A DNA stretch of 64,000 nt from positions 1 to 64,000 of the forward strand of contig CAWGNT010000019.1 of NCBI GenBank assembly GCA_963824085.1, written 5' to 3'. A program made the translations under genes and the position numbers. This DNA comes from JARRNE01 sp963824085. Its GTDB lineage: Bacteria > Pseudomonadota > Gammaproteobacteria > Chromatiales > Chromatiaceae. The notes below the pieces were generated by a model, which was given only the letters and a program-made list of their open reading frames with translations, searched no databases and was not told where the DNA came from. Below are positions 1-8,469 of this stretch, piece after piece (within the stretch, counting starts at the first letter, position 1; each line of letters opens with the position of its first letter).

Positions 1-449
1 AGGGCAACGGGAGCACCCAGCTTGACGCCTGCCCAGTGCGCGGCGCGCCGGCGAAGGTTATCAAGCCAATAGCGGTACATGCCCTCGGCTTGGGGCAGCA
101 TCAGGAACTCCACCATCCGGTGGTAGAGGGAATCGGGAAAGTAGGGCCTCCCAAGCAGGCGAGCTACCACGGTCCCGCTGTCGTCGACGAAGACGATACT
201 GACACCGAGGTCCGCACAGGCCAGCATGGCCTCGGAGGTCCAGGCGACACGGCGGGCACTGTACACACGTGAGAGGCGCTGCAGCGGGAAGAACTGCTCG
301 GCCAACTCCTCGCGAGTAACGCGCAGTGCCGGTCCGTCGAGCTCGACTCGGGTCTCCGAATCCGGTGTGATGTACAAAGGGCGGGCATCGGCGAACGGCC
401 GTAGCGGCCGACGCTGTCCGGAGGTTGTGGCGGCGGTTTGGACGATCAT
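1..449 (-). CDS. Second, divergent Cas1-like protein (partial, cut by left edge)
   Basis: Seen: reading the minus strand from the ATG at 449, the frame is open for 149 codons to the window edge. The first ~90 residues line up with the N-terminal beta-rich domain of the neighbouring Cas1: a start like PLYITPDSETRVELDGPAL, then FPLQRLSRVY, then LACADLGVSIVFVDDSG, matching LYLD..., VPLHLVDRV and LADAGVGVLIFGG in the upstream gene. The start overlaps the cas1 stop (ATGA), so the two are translationally coupled. The catalytic C-terminal domain lies outside the window, so activity cannot be judged. Inference: a paralogous Cas1 subunit, perhaps a non-catalytic partner in a mixed Cas1-Cas2 integrase. 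A split or fused reverse transcriptase-Cas1 arrangement is also possible but cannot be seen here. Confidence 0.7.
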   Translation of the reverse strand, partial: MIVQTAATTSGQRRPLRPFADARPLYITPDSETRVELDGPALRVTREELAEQFFPLQRLSRVYSARRVAWTSEAMLACADLGVSIVFVDDSGTVVARLLGRPYFPDSLYHRMVEFLMLPQAEGMYRYWLDNLRRRAAHWAGVKLGAPVA

Positions 450-1423
450 TGGGTTCCCTCGCTGCCGGGAAGGACCGCGGCGCCCGTCTCGGCCAATGCC
501 GCGGCAAGCTTGCCGGTGAAACGGCGTAGAACGCGACGCAGTGGGCGCAATAAAGCCTCGAGCTCGCGGTAGAAGTGCTGACGCCCTGCCTTGCCCAACA
601 GGCAGGCTTCGCCCTGGCGAGCGAAGTGCTCCTCCCGCAGATTGCGGGCACGGAATTGCTCCCAGGCCCAGGCGTCCACGTGTGGGCGTAGGGGCTCGAC
701 GAGGTCGCAGGCCAACGACTCTCGGCCGAAGGTGAGCTCGTGAAAGTAGCCGATGATGGGGTCGAGCCCTGCCACATAGATGGCCCGAACTGCCTCGAAG
801 TGAAGCAGCGTGTAGCCCAGGGAGAGCACAGCGTTAACCGGGTCCCGCGGGGGGCGCCGATTGCGCCCGCTGAAGTCCAACGCCGAGGGGAACAGGTGGG
901 TGTATGCCTTAAAGTAGGCAGCGGCCGCAGCGCCCTCGACCCCGCGCAGGCTATCCACCGAGACCAGAGACTGCTCGGTAATCCGCGCTCGGGCGCTTTC
1001 AACGCGGGTAATCCCGTCACTCAGCGCCAGGCGCAGATCCGGTCGCTCTCCGAGTGCTCGCCGGAGAAGGCGCGCCTGTCCCTTGATCTTGCCGAGTACC
1101 AGGCGGCGCGACCAGCGCTGGCGCCACGCCAGGTCGTCGTAGCGGCGGTACTGGCCGACGCGGCGCGCGCCGTCGTTGTGGGCACGACCTTGAACGACCG
1201 CGAGTTTCGACGCGTTGATCCCCCCAAAGATGAGAACGCCGACACCGGCATCGGCGAGGCGAGCGAGAAGGCTGCTCTCGATCTCGACGGCGCTGCGCAT
1301 GACGACGCGATCCACCAAGTGGAGCGGAACGGTCCCGTGGTGCGCACCCTCGCTCCGGACGACGAGCGTGCGCCCGTGGAGCTCGAGGGACAGATCCCGC
1401 CGGTCGAGGTATAAAGTGGTCAT
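446..1423 (-). CDS. cas1: Cas1 CRISPR integrase
   Basis: Metal-dependent integrase subunit that, with Cas2, inserts new spacers into CRISPR arrays. The 325-residue length is normal. The N-terminal beta domain runs to about residue 80 and the helical catalytic domain follows. The family's metal-binding residues are visible: E163 (in GVEGAAAAAYF), H228 (GYFHEL) and D240/E243 in the SLACDLVEPLRP stretch. The ATG has GGAGA upstream. It follows cas2 with 114 bp between, which hold a perfect inverted repeat, and overlaps a second cas1-like gene by 4 bp downstream. The gene is intact, unlike several effector genes of the same locus. Confidence 0.95.
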   Translation of the reverse strand: MTTLYLDRRDLSLELHGRTLVVRSEGAHHGTVPLHLVDRVVMRSAVEIESSLLARLADAGVGVLIFGGINASKLAVVQGRAHNDGARRVGQYRRYDDLAWRQRWSRRLVLGKIKGQARLLRRALGERPDLRLALSDGITRVESARARITEQSLVSVDSLRGVEGAAAAAYFKAYTHLFPSALDFSGRNRRPPRDPVNAVLSLGYTLLHFEAVRAIYVAGLDPIIGYFHELTFGRESLACDLVEPLRPHVDAWAWEQFRARNLREEHFARQGEACLLGKAGRQHFYRELEALLRPLRRVLRRFTGKLAAALAETGAAVLPGSEGTQ

Positions 1424-1453
1424 CTCAAAATGGTCTCCCCATCATCCTGCCTC

Positions 1454-1520
1454 TCGGAGCAGCGTCCCGTAGGGTCGCGCCAAAGGGTCGGTCTTCGCCT
1501 GCCCCGAGACGCTGCTCCGA
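1454..1520. repeat. Inverted repeat between cas2 and cas1
   Basis: A perfect 13-bp inverted repeat, TCGGAGCAGCGTC at 1454-1466 and its complement at 1508-1520, with a 41-nt spacer. It fills most of the short gap between cas2 and cas1. It could act in the mRNA as a stem-loop that tunes cas1 relative to cas2, or be a remnant of a small mobile element. No T-tract follows it, so a simple terminator is unlikely. Confidence 0.6.
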
Positions 1521-1537
1521 CGCTTCTGCCTTGTCGA

Positions 1538-1822
1538 CTATCCGACGTAGAACCACGGCGGGTCCTCGGGCTTCACCGCCTTGCCCAGCGTCCGCACCTT
1601 GCCCCGCGGGTCGAGTCGAATGAGGAAGAACCGGTCCTCGTCGACATCGATCACGCCCCGTACCTGAGCGAGAAGCTCCCGGCGCTCGACAGGTGTGAGA
1701 AAGCACTCGAAGACGGACTTCTGGCGTCCGCTCGCATAGGTCTTGAGCACCTTGAGCCCTTCGCGGAGACGCCGTGGGTCGGAGATGTCGTAGGCGGCGA
1801 TGTAGAGCACCCGCTTCGTCAT
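1538..1822 (-). CDS. cas2: Cas2 CRISPR adaptation protein
   Basis: Small ferredoxin-fold partner of Cas1 in spacer acquisition; it forms the dimer core of the Cas1-Cas2 complex. The 94-residue length fits. The start VLYIAAYDISDPRRLRE is the typical first beta strand with the conserved Asp (D12) followed by the DxxRL motif; SVFECFLTP is the second strand, and DRFFLIRLDPRGKV the third. It lies between the broken Card1 gene (140 bp upstream) and cas1. No strong ribosome binding site is visible, suggesting coupling to upstream translation. Confidence 0.95.
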   Translation of the reverse strand: MTKRVLYIAAYDISDPRRLREGLKVLKTYASGRQKSVFECFLTPVERRELLAQVRGVIDVDEDRFFLIRLDPRGKVRTLGKAVKPEDPPWFYVG

Positions 1823-1962
1823 GGCGCCAGGTTAGCGCCGGCGGCTGGGCGAGTCAGAGGCGGCAACCTTGCGGTGCGTGAGCCTGTGGAGGGGGGCGCG
1901 GCTCGCCGCGATCGAAGGTCCGCGGCAACACCAAGCCCCACCGGCGCGCCAGGGCGACCGTG

Positions 1963-3115
1963 CTACGCGATCCAGCCGCGCAGGTCTGCGGCGAGCTCCG
2001 CGAGGCGGGTGCCGGCACAGACCCGCACGCCGAGGTCCGCCGCGCGCCGCAGCACATGACCGGGGAGTGCCTGGTAGCTCACCAGCATGGCCTTCGCCTG
2101 CAGCCCGCCGAGAAGATCGGTCAGCGTGTCGAGGCGGTAGAGTGCACTGGCGCCAAGATCGGGGCTGACGGTATTCTTCCACGCCCGGGTCTTGCACTCG
2201 ACCAGGTACAGCCGGTTGTCGGCGAGGCAGACGACATCCAGCTCGTTGGGTACCTCGTCCCCGCGGATCGTCTCGCGCACGATCTCCATCGAGCGCGCGA
2301 GGTCCTGGATGTGGGGAGCCTCGGCGCGCCGGGCACGGAGGATGTCGTAGACGTGCTCCTCCAGCCAGCCGCCGTTGGCGTAAAAGCGGGCCGGCTCGTC
2401 CGGGAAGCGCAGACGCACCCCGCGCACCTCCAGTATTCCGGCGTTGGCGAAGCGGTCGAGCAGCGTCTGGAGCGCCTCGTCGTGAAGCTGGCGCGACTCC
2501 ATCGGCGGAGAAACGAGGCCGCCCTCGGCTCGGTTCGCCAGCCAGTTCAGAACGCCCAGCGCCCGGCGGTAGGTGCGCGTGTCCGTCACCAGCGACGCGG
2601 TCAGGTCCCGTAGTTGCTCCGGCACCCCCTCCGTCTTGCTCGATGCGACCCGTGTGCCGTGCGCCATCAGAAAGGACCCCAATCGCACGCGGTTCTCCAG
2701 ATCGACGGCAGGACGGCCGCCGGGGTGCATCCAGATCAGACGGTCCTTCTCCGGGTGCACGTAGAAGATGGGGAGCCCGTAGGCGCGAAACGTCTCGTAA
2801 GCCGCGATGCTCATGGGCTTGGTGCCGCCGGTGGCGTTGAGCGCGATGGCCCGGGCGGCGACGGCTTCGCGCTCCCGCTCACAGGAGCTCCAGCACCCGG
2901 CTCTGCACATGCTCGACGTTCCAGGCGTCCTCGACGGGCCAGCGCTCGACTTCGATCGCGCGCGGGCGCAGCACCCCCTCCAGCCACTCTGCCCGGCGCT
3001 CCATGTCGGGACTGACCAGCAGGATCAGCCGCGCGGCTGAAATCGCCGGATCGAGCACCGGGGTCATATTCGGCGTGGCCTGCGCGGAGACGAGGCAGAG
3101 GTGAGCCGAAATCAC
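1963..3115 (-). pseudogene. Card1/Can2-type CARF nuclease (DUF1887), frameshifted
   Basis: The family is a cyclic tetra-adenylate-activated nuclease of type III CRISPR systems, with an N-terminal CARF domain and a C-terminal PD-(D/E)XK nuclease. Here the CARF part begins at the ATG at 3115 and reads 78 codons to a TGA at 2879-2881; the rest continues in another frame from about 2890 to 1963. The second frame carries the family's NATGGTKPMS motif at the end of the CARF domain and the nuclease signature ELDVVC...LYLVECKT (D, E and K). Joined, the product would be about 383 residues, normal for Card1. Removing one T from the CTGTGAG at the junction restores a continuous frame. Real disruption, sequencing error or an unusual +1 frameshift cannot be told apart here. 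Confidence 0.8.
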
Positions 3116-3506
3116 GGCGGTCAGGCAGGCTGGGAGATGCAGCGGATGCGGACGGTCTCCATGCGCGGGCGATGCTGCTCCTTATCGAGTAGGGTGCAGA
3201 CGCGGGGCCATGAGGTAAGGCGTCAGCGGTCAGGCTGTAACGGGTAAGCTGTCACCGGTAAGAGGTACAGGCGGAGTTGAACCGCCGAATCCGGGTTTCA
3301 GCCGTCGCTGCCATTCTTTTTGGTGGGTAGGAAGCTTGACCACCCCCGAGTTGCGCCGTCGGGCTTCGGGCTAGACCGCCTCACGGCGGATTCGCGCTTG
3401 CCCCCCTGTCTGCATAGTCGATTGTCGGTCTATCCGTCGCGGCGCGGCGCCCTCGCCCGTGGGAGCGCCCCTCCAGCGCGATTCGGTCGCAGGAACGATG
3501 CTGCTC
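3116..3506. other. Intergenic gap, no gene recognised
   Basis: A 390-bp stretch between the Card1 gene and the DIP1984-like gene. It contains a short minus-strand open stretch without a start (about 35 codons, ending near 3120) and a small hairpin, GGCGG-TTCAACT-CCGCC on the minus strand near 3270-3286. The hairpin resembles a tRNA T-arm, but no acceptor or anticodon arms can be built around it. Confidence 0.5.
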
Positions 3507-4040
3507 TTACTCGTCACGGAAGGCGACCGTCACCGCGTGATTCGCCTGGTGCATGGCGGTGACCAGAGAACGCAGCCGTTCCAGCGCCTGCTCGAACTCG
3601 GCGTAGGCGGCCCCGAAGGCGCGCGGCGGCGCCTTTTCGATGTCGCGCTCCTCCTTGTGGATGATGCGCACATAGGCGGCCTCCTGGGCCCTTTCGGTCA
3701 GCTGATCGAGGTCCTGCAGCAGCGCCTTCCGCAGCTCCAGCGCACGGGCGAGGCTCACACGCTCACCATCGAAGACGATCTCGGCCTGGAAGTTCGCCAC
3801 CTGAATAGCCTCGTTGAGCTTAAGCCGCCTGACCTTGAGCTGCTTAAGCTGGGCCTCGGTCGCCTGGAGATCGAACCCCGCCGCGGGGCGCCGCTCAGCG
3901 CTGTCCCGCTCGGCCAGAAAAGCGCCACGGCGTCCCTCCTCGGGGTTGATGAGCCGCCCGAGCAGCCGGATTTGCCGATCGTAGGCGCTGCGCAGCTCCA
4001 AGGCCTCATAAAGGTAGAGCTTGCCGTTGTTGTCCGGCAT
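3507..4040 (-). CDS. DIP1984-like (septicolysin-family) coiled-coil protein
   Basis: About 177 residues from the ATG at 4040, chosen because GGAGG lies about 10 bases upstream and because KLYLYEALELRSAYDRQIRLL is the usual start of the family. The body is a long alpha-helical, charged coiled coil: an EALxxR helix, a QLKVRRLKLNEAIQVANF helix matching the family's INxTN region, then VSLARALELRKALLQDLDQL. Family function is unknown. It lies inside the cas cluster, between the Card1 gene and the ribonuclease-ring nuclease fusion, in the same direction. Whether it takes part in CRISPR immunity is not known. The family assignment is by pattern and only moderately sure. Confidence 0.55.
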   Translation of the reverse strand: MPDNNGKLYLYEALELRSAYDRQIRLLGRLINPEEGRRGAFLAERDSAERRPAAGFDLQATEAQLKQLKVRRLKLNEAIQVANFQAEIVFDGERVSLARALELRKALLQDLDQLTERAQEAAYVRIIHKEERDIEKAPPRAFGAAYAEFEQALERLRSLVTAMHQANHAVTVAFRDE

Positions 4041-4722
4041 CACCTTGTCCTCCGTGTCTCGCGGGTCCCTTGGCCAGAGCCAGAGCCCAAAGCCGTTGCG
4101 GGTCAGCCGCGACCAAGGCTCAAGTCTGTGCCGCCCAGGCACCGCCGGTCAAGGTGTAAGGCGACCGCGGGGAGCCAGCCCCGCCGCCTTGAGGCCGCAC
4201 CCGCTGCGAGCCGCCGCCCGGGCTGCAGTGGGTCCAGGTCCACGCATGCCACCGGGATCTCCAGGGCGCCCTGAGCCGGCACCAGGAGGATCAGGTGCAG
4301 TACCCGGTTCTACTTGGCGCCGACCAGCTCCTCCCCATGGAGGAGCAGCACCAGCCACCCCCCCTCGCTAACGGCTCGTAGGGGTGGGCACCATGCCGAG
4401 TTAGGAGACCTCCTCTATACGAAAACTCGCTCGGCCCGAACGGCAGGCAAGCGCAGTCAACCGCAGGCCGCGCGGATCGTCAGAGTTGGCAAGGTTGCGG
4501 CGCCTGACCGTGGGCGACCGTCCCGGCGTCAGTGGCTATGGGTGGCAGCGCCCGCCCCCGGAGTGAGCGAAGGAGCGTCTTCCGGAGGGTTCTCGGAAAC
4601 GGGCTTGGAGCGATTGGAAGGCGTGGTCTTCGCAGCTCCCCAGCAATAGACAAACGTGCTCTCGGCGCCCGCGGGCGCGGATCGACCCTTTAACTCCAAA
4701 CCGCGGCGTCTACATCATCCGC
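4041..4722. other. Intergenic gap, possible coding relic
   Basis: 680 bp with no convincing intact gene. On the plus strand one frame is open without a start codon and ends at a TAG at 4379-4381; its composition (LQWVQVHACHRDLQG, QVQYPVLLGADQLLPMEE) looks protein-like, so it may be a fragment of a lost gene. The rest shows nothing recognisable. Confidence 0.35.
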
Positions 4723-6360
4723 TCACGCTAAGCGTTCCAACCAAGCGAGCTCATAGGGAACGTCCGCCAGTTCACCCGTGCCCAGCAGTTTGCCTTCCGG
4801 CAGGCGCTCCTTCAGGCGGAGGACAACCGCTTGGTCCCCCGGTTCCATCGCCACGGCGATTCGGTTTGCCGGGATCTCCAGCCCAAGGATGGCCGAGAGG
4901 AAGGCGGCCGATGCCTCGTGCCCGATGGCGGAGACGAAGCCGCGGGCAATGCGCCGCCGCGCCTCATCCGTCGCGATCGGACCGGAGAAACGGAAATCTC
5001 CGTAGGCCGTAAGGATAGGGGTGTTCAGAAGATAGATTCGACCCTTGGATGCAGTAGACGGGAGCGCGTCCTCACCCTCCGCCAGAAACCGCAACGCAGC
5101 GTATCCATCTCGCAAGCCGTCGCGCAGCCGGGACCACTTTCGGGGCTGTACATAGCCGCCGTGGTTGATGTCGTTGCGCAGTTTGCTGAGCTTGTCGTAT
5201 TCGGCCGCGAGCCCATCCGGGAGACGCCCAGCGCAGGCTTGGGCGACATCCGGGTGGTCGGCCAAAGATCCTCGCCAGCCCGTCGGCGGGATACCCTGGC
5301 CCAGTGCACCGAGTAGGTCCGAGACGAAGGTGCGCCGCCACCGCTCCCGCCTGCCCTCGCTGATTGCGACCGCCGGCCCGGCAAGTAGATCTGCGCAGCG
5401 CCTGGCCCAGTCGTCGACAATCGACTCTTGCAGCAAGGTCAATCCCTGCTGCACGAGGTCGTGCTCGATGCACCACTCCACGGCGCACAACACGTTGGAG
5501 GGAGCGCGGCCCACAAACGCCGCGAAAGTGGCCTCCAGACGTCTGAAGACCGGCTCAAGGGGCGGTAAGAACCCGCTGCCGATGCGGCGCAGCGGGCCAA
5601 CGATGTCGGTCTGGAACGCCAACTCGGAGAGCTCTCGGCCACGCGCGTATTGGGCTGCACGGGCGAAGTCCGCCAAGTGGCCAACCAGACGACGCATGGC
5701 CTTGGCATTCGCGTCCCTGCCTGCCGTCCGCTTCAGGATCGGGGCCACGTGACCCTTGACCAGCCGCTCTAGGTCACTCGGCGAACCCATGCGCAGGAAG
5801 TGGTCGATCGCCGCGCTCCAGTCGTAGAGGCTGAGAAATGGAGTGAGATCCAGGATCGGCGCATTGCGCTCCGCGAGCGGCATCTCCCGCACCTGATCCG
5901 GGCGCCCCAGGCGCTCGAAGGCGCCGTAGTAAACGCCGCGAAGCCGCACCTCTCGCACGACGCGGAGATATTGGATCAGCACCGTAAACAGCATCGGCAG
6001 CGAGCGGAACGAGTGGGTGATGTCGAACACCAGCTCATCGCCCTCCCCGACGCAGTCCAGCAGGCATTGGAAGATAGTCCAGAGCTCATCCTCCGAGGTG
6101 CCGTCCGGCAGGTCGGCGATTTCCGGGTCGATGGACCAGTTAGACGTCCGCAACTCCGTCCTTAAATCGTCGAGGTTGGTTTCCTTGGCACCTTGGGTGC
6201 AGCCGATAATGACGCGGTCGCCCTCAGCCCAGTCGCCGCAGGCGAGGTGCAGCGTGGCGGTCTGTACAAACCGCACATTTGGCCGCCAACGCCCCTCGAT
6301 GCCGTAATTGCAGGGCACGTAAGGGCTAGTGCCAAGGAACGAGACGAAAAGCTTGGGCAT
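4723..6360 (-). CDS. CARF-HEPN ribonuclease (Csx1/Csx2 type) fused to Crn2 ring nuclease
   Basis: 545 residues with three parts. The N-terminal CARF domain (about 1-190) starts KLFVSFLGTSPY and holds the family's FDITHSFRSLPM motif; it would bind cyclic oligoadenylate made by Cas10. A helical HEPN domain follows, with the Rx4H RNase motif as RNDINH (R395, H400). From about residue 441 there is a second module, YLLNTPILTAYGDFRFSG then SAIGHEASAAFLSAILG, with IPANR and RLPEGKLLG. This matches DUF1874, the Crn2/AcrIII-1 family of cyclic tetra-adenylate-degrading ring nucleases, with the functional His present (H481). Inference: one protein is switched on by the messenger and also destroys it. 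The gene is intact and has 300 bp of noncoding sequence upstream, room for its own promoter. Confidence 0.9.
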   Translation of the reverse strand: MPKLFVSFLGTSPYVPCNYGIEGRWRPNVRFVQTATLHLACGDWAEGDRVIIGCTQGAKETNLDDLRTELRTSNWSIDPEIADLPDGTSEDELWTIFQCLLDCVGEGDELVFDITHSFRSLPMLFTVLIQYLRVVREVRLRGVYYGAFERLGRPDQVREMPLAERNAPILDLTPFLSLYDWSAAIDHFLRMGSPSDLERLVKGHVAPILKRTAGRDANAKAMRRLVGHLADFARAAQYARGRELSELAFQTDIVGPLRRIGSGFLPPLEPVFRRLEATFAAFVGRAPSNVLCAVEWCIEHDLVQQGLTLLQESIVDDWARRCADLLAGPAVAISEGRRERWRRTFVSDLLGALGQGIPPTGWRGSLADHPDVAQACAGRLPDGLAAEYDKLSKLRNDINHGGYVQPRKWSRLRDGLRDGYAALRFLAEGEDALPSTASKGRIYLLNTPILTAYGDFRFSGPIATDEARRRIARGFVSAIGHEASAAFLSAILGLEIPANRIAVAMEPGDQAVVLRLKERLPEGKLLGTGELADVPYELAWLERLA

Positions 6361-6668
6361 CAGGCTGTTCTCAATCAGAACCGACGATACGCGGCCGATA
6401 GGCGGGCGAAGGGCCTTGCACAGGGTCTAGATTCGCGCGATTTGGGGTTTCCACTTAGCCGGGCTAACCCGAGCTGAGGAGCACTTTCTTTTGCCGAGGC
6501 CTGCCCATCTGGGGGGCCGGCGGCGCGTGTAGTGCCTGGCTTCTACCCCGTTTTGGCTGATTGCGGCGACTGAGGTCCGCCCGGAGGCGACAGCTTCGGT
6601 TAAGTAGAGAGCCCGACGCGCGATTTTCGGGGCATTGATACAGGGTCCGCCACACAGGGCGTGTCAGA
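6361..6668. other. Intergenic gap upstream of the ribonuclease fusion
   Basis: About 310 bp between the cmr6 end and the start of the CARF-HEPN-Crn2 gene. No gene, array repeat or clear hairpin was found. It could carry the promoter of the downstream (minus-strand) fusion gene. Confidence 0.5.
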
Positions 6669-8095
6669 TCAAGACTCCAGCCATTTCTTGATCAACAGGG
6701 TATTCTGGTATTCGCGGTCCTTTTCTGGCCTCTTGGCCTGGCTGCTCTCTTTCCACATACCTTTCGTTGCCTGCATCCTCGCTTTCAGCCAGCGGGCAAC
6801 GGCCACCTTTTCCTCACCCTGCCAACGTCCCTGCTTTATTGCGCCAATGACAGCGGAGATCTCCGGATCACGCTTGTTTGGCCGCGAGTCCAGAAACTCT
6901 TGTATGGCGCGATCGACAGGGTCCATGGCTGCGAGCGAGGCCTCCTTCTCCTGGGCAAGACGCTGCGCTTCGGCGGCCTCTCTTGCCTTGCGGAGTCGCT
7001 CTTCTCGCTCGCGGTGCCCCGCCGCCTGTCGCTCCAGGTCGCGCTTCATGACTCCGTACCCCACCGCCGTCTTGGCACCGAAGCCCAGCCAGTCGAAGGC
7101 GTGGTCGAAGATCAGCATTGCGAGCGACTTCCAGGAGCCCCGCAACACGTCGGGCAGATCTTGGACCGCGCAGTGACGTGGAAGTCGAAGGCCGACTCGG
7201 GCGGAACCGCAAGAAAAGGGATCGGGTTCGGCTGGCCAGCGATGCGGAGTCATTATGGGATACGGTGGACTCCGCTTGTGCTGGTAGTAGTCGGTGTAAT
7301 GGGGGGTCATGATTTCGACCGATAGTGCCCTGTGCGGCGGTGCAGGAAAGACGTCCCAAAACATCAGTGCGCCCCGGCTTTGGATCTCGGTGCGGAGGGA
7401 GTCGAGCTCGTCGAGAAAGGCTCGCGGATTGTCGAGATAGCGCGTGCGGTCCCGCCCGGTGGGATGACGCGGCGGATGAAGTCCGGTAGGTCGGGGCGGT
7501 CCGCGAGCGTTGTGCAGTGCTCGAGAAAGCGGCCGCGGAGCGCAGCCCTCCCCGCCTTCGCCGCCTCCGAGAGCTTCTCCTCTTCTTTCGGGTCAGGGTC
7601 CACCATGCGCCGGCCGCACCCTCGAAGCCGAATAGCCACCAAACGTCGAGCAGCGTGAGACCCGGGTCATCCTCGTCTCCCGTACTCGTCCGGAAACAGG
7701 GCAAGCTCCTCTGCCGCTCGGCGAAGAATGCCTTTGACACCCGAGCCCGCGAGGTACGGCAAACCGTACGGTGTGAGAAATGCAAAGCCGTTCTCCACAG
7801 GATGCTCGTTTCCCAGACCGGTGGCGAACGGAGCTATCGAAACCGCTGGGATGTGAAGCCCGTCCGAGTGGGTAGAAAAGAGGGCGTGCTGACGGTCTCG
7901 CAGGGCATCGAGCAAAGTGACTACGGAAGGTGGGATTCTGGTGCAAGCCTTAATAGCGTCCTTCTTGCCTTGGTTGTCGGGGCTCCAATCGTCGCGCCAT
8001 ATCGGGAAGTAAAGGTTGAAGCGATGTCCCGGGGCGGCATCCGAAAAGCCTCCGGCGACTGTAGCGACGGACTGGATGACGGCTGCCTGTTTCAT
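6669..8095 (-). pseudogene. cmr6: Cmr6 RAMP subunit, multiply frameshifted
   Basis: Cmr6 caps the crRNA-binding backbone of the type III-B complex. The start MKQAAVIQSVATVAGGF at 8095 and PYGLPYLAGSGVKGILRRAAEE are in one frame. Then LTLLDVWWLFGFEG, DPKEEEKLSEAAKAGR, FLDELDSLRTEIQSRGALMFWDVFP, TPHYTDYYQ, PFLAVPPESAFDFHV and SWKSLAMLIFDHAFDWLGFGAKTAVGYGVM appear in successive different frames. Each piece is well conserved and no in-frame stop was seen inside a piece, so the damage is indels only, with breaks near 7680, 7600, 7455, 7240, 7210 and 7160. The C-terminal 120 residues are a charged helical tail. The start is 9 bp after the cmr5 stop. Confidence 0.85.
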
Positions 8096-8104
8096 GGTCT
8101 TACC

Positions 8105-8467
8105 TCAAACAGCATCCACGAACTGGCGGATCCATTTCAGAATCTCCAGCGCTTCGTCGGTGGCCCGGAGGAAGGTTGCGAATCTGCATCCTGGAGGTCC
8201 GCCATGAACGGCGAAAACGTCGGGGCCGGCCGTACTCCAGACGGTCGGCAAGCGATGCATTGAACCAGGCGCAGATGTCGTTGAGGAGCATCTTCTGGGC
8301 CTGCCCTTCCCGTCGTAGAAGGCGAGGGTCGGCATGAGGCCACTGGTCATGATCAGGGCGGGTGCACCTTTCGCCAGGGCCTTGTATTCCTTCGGATAAC
8401 GCTGCATGCCGGCGGTCGCGGACTCCCACGCGAACGCCGCCCGTTGCTGGTCGAGTGTCCTGGTCAT
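8105..8467 (-). pseudogene. cmr5: Cmr5 small subunit, frameshifted
   Basis: Cmr5 is the small helical subunit lining the target RNA in the Cmr complex. The ATG at 8467 follows the cmr4 stop directly. The first 55 residues (TLDQQRAAFAWESATAGMQRY ... GLMPTLAFYDGKG) are in one frame. Then QKMLLNDICAWFNASLADRLEYGRP is in a second and PFMADLQDADS in a third, and the ending ATDEALEILKWIRQFVDAV returns to the first frame. Restoring one C in a GGGCCAGG context near 8300 joins the first two pieces. Net length (about 120 codons) is normal for Cmr5, again pointing to small compensating indels rather than long-standing decay. Confidence 0.85.
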
Positions 8468-8469
8468 GG

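Noticed and set aside
61..1020. A 319-codon minus-strand open frame overlapping cas1 and its neighbour.
   Set aside because: It is a shadow of the two Cas1-like frames; its composition is Arg/Ser/Pro-rich without any family signal.
3255..3300. Possible tRNA or tmRNA end (T-arm-like hairpin GGCGG-TTCAACT-CCGCC on the minus strand).
   Set aside because: No matching acceptor, D or anticodon arm could be built within 100 bp upstream.
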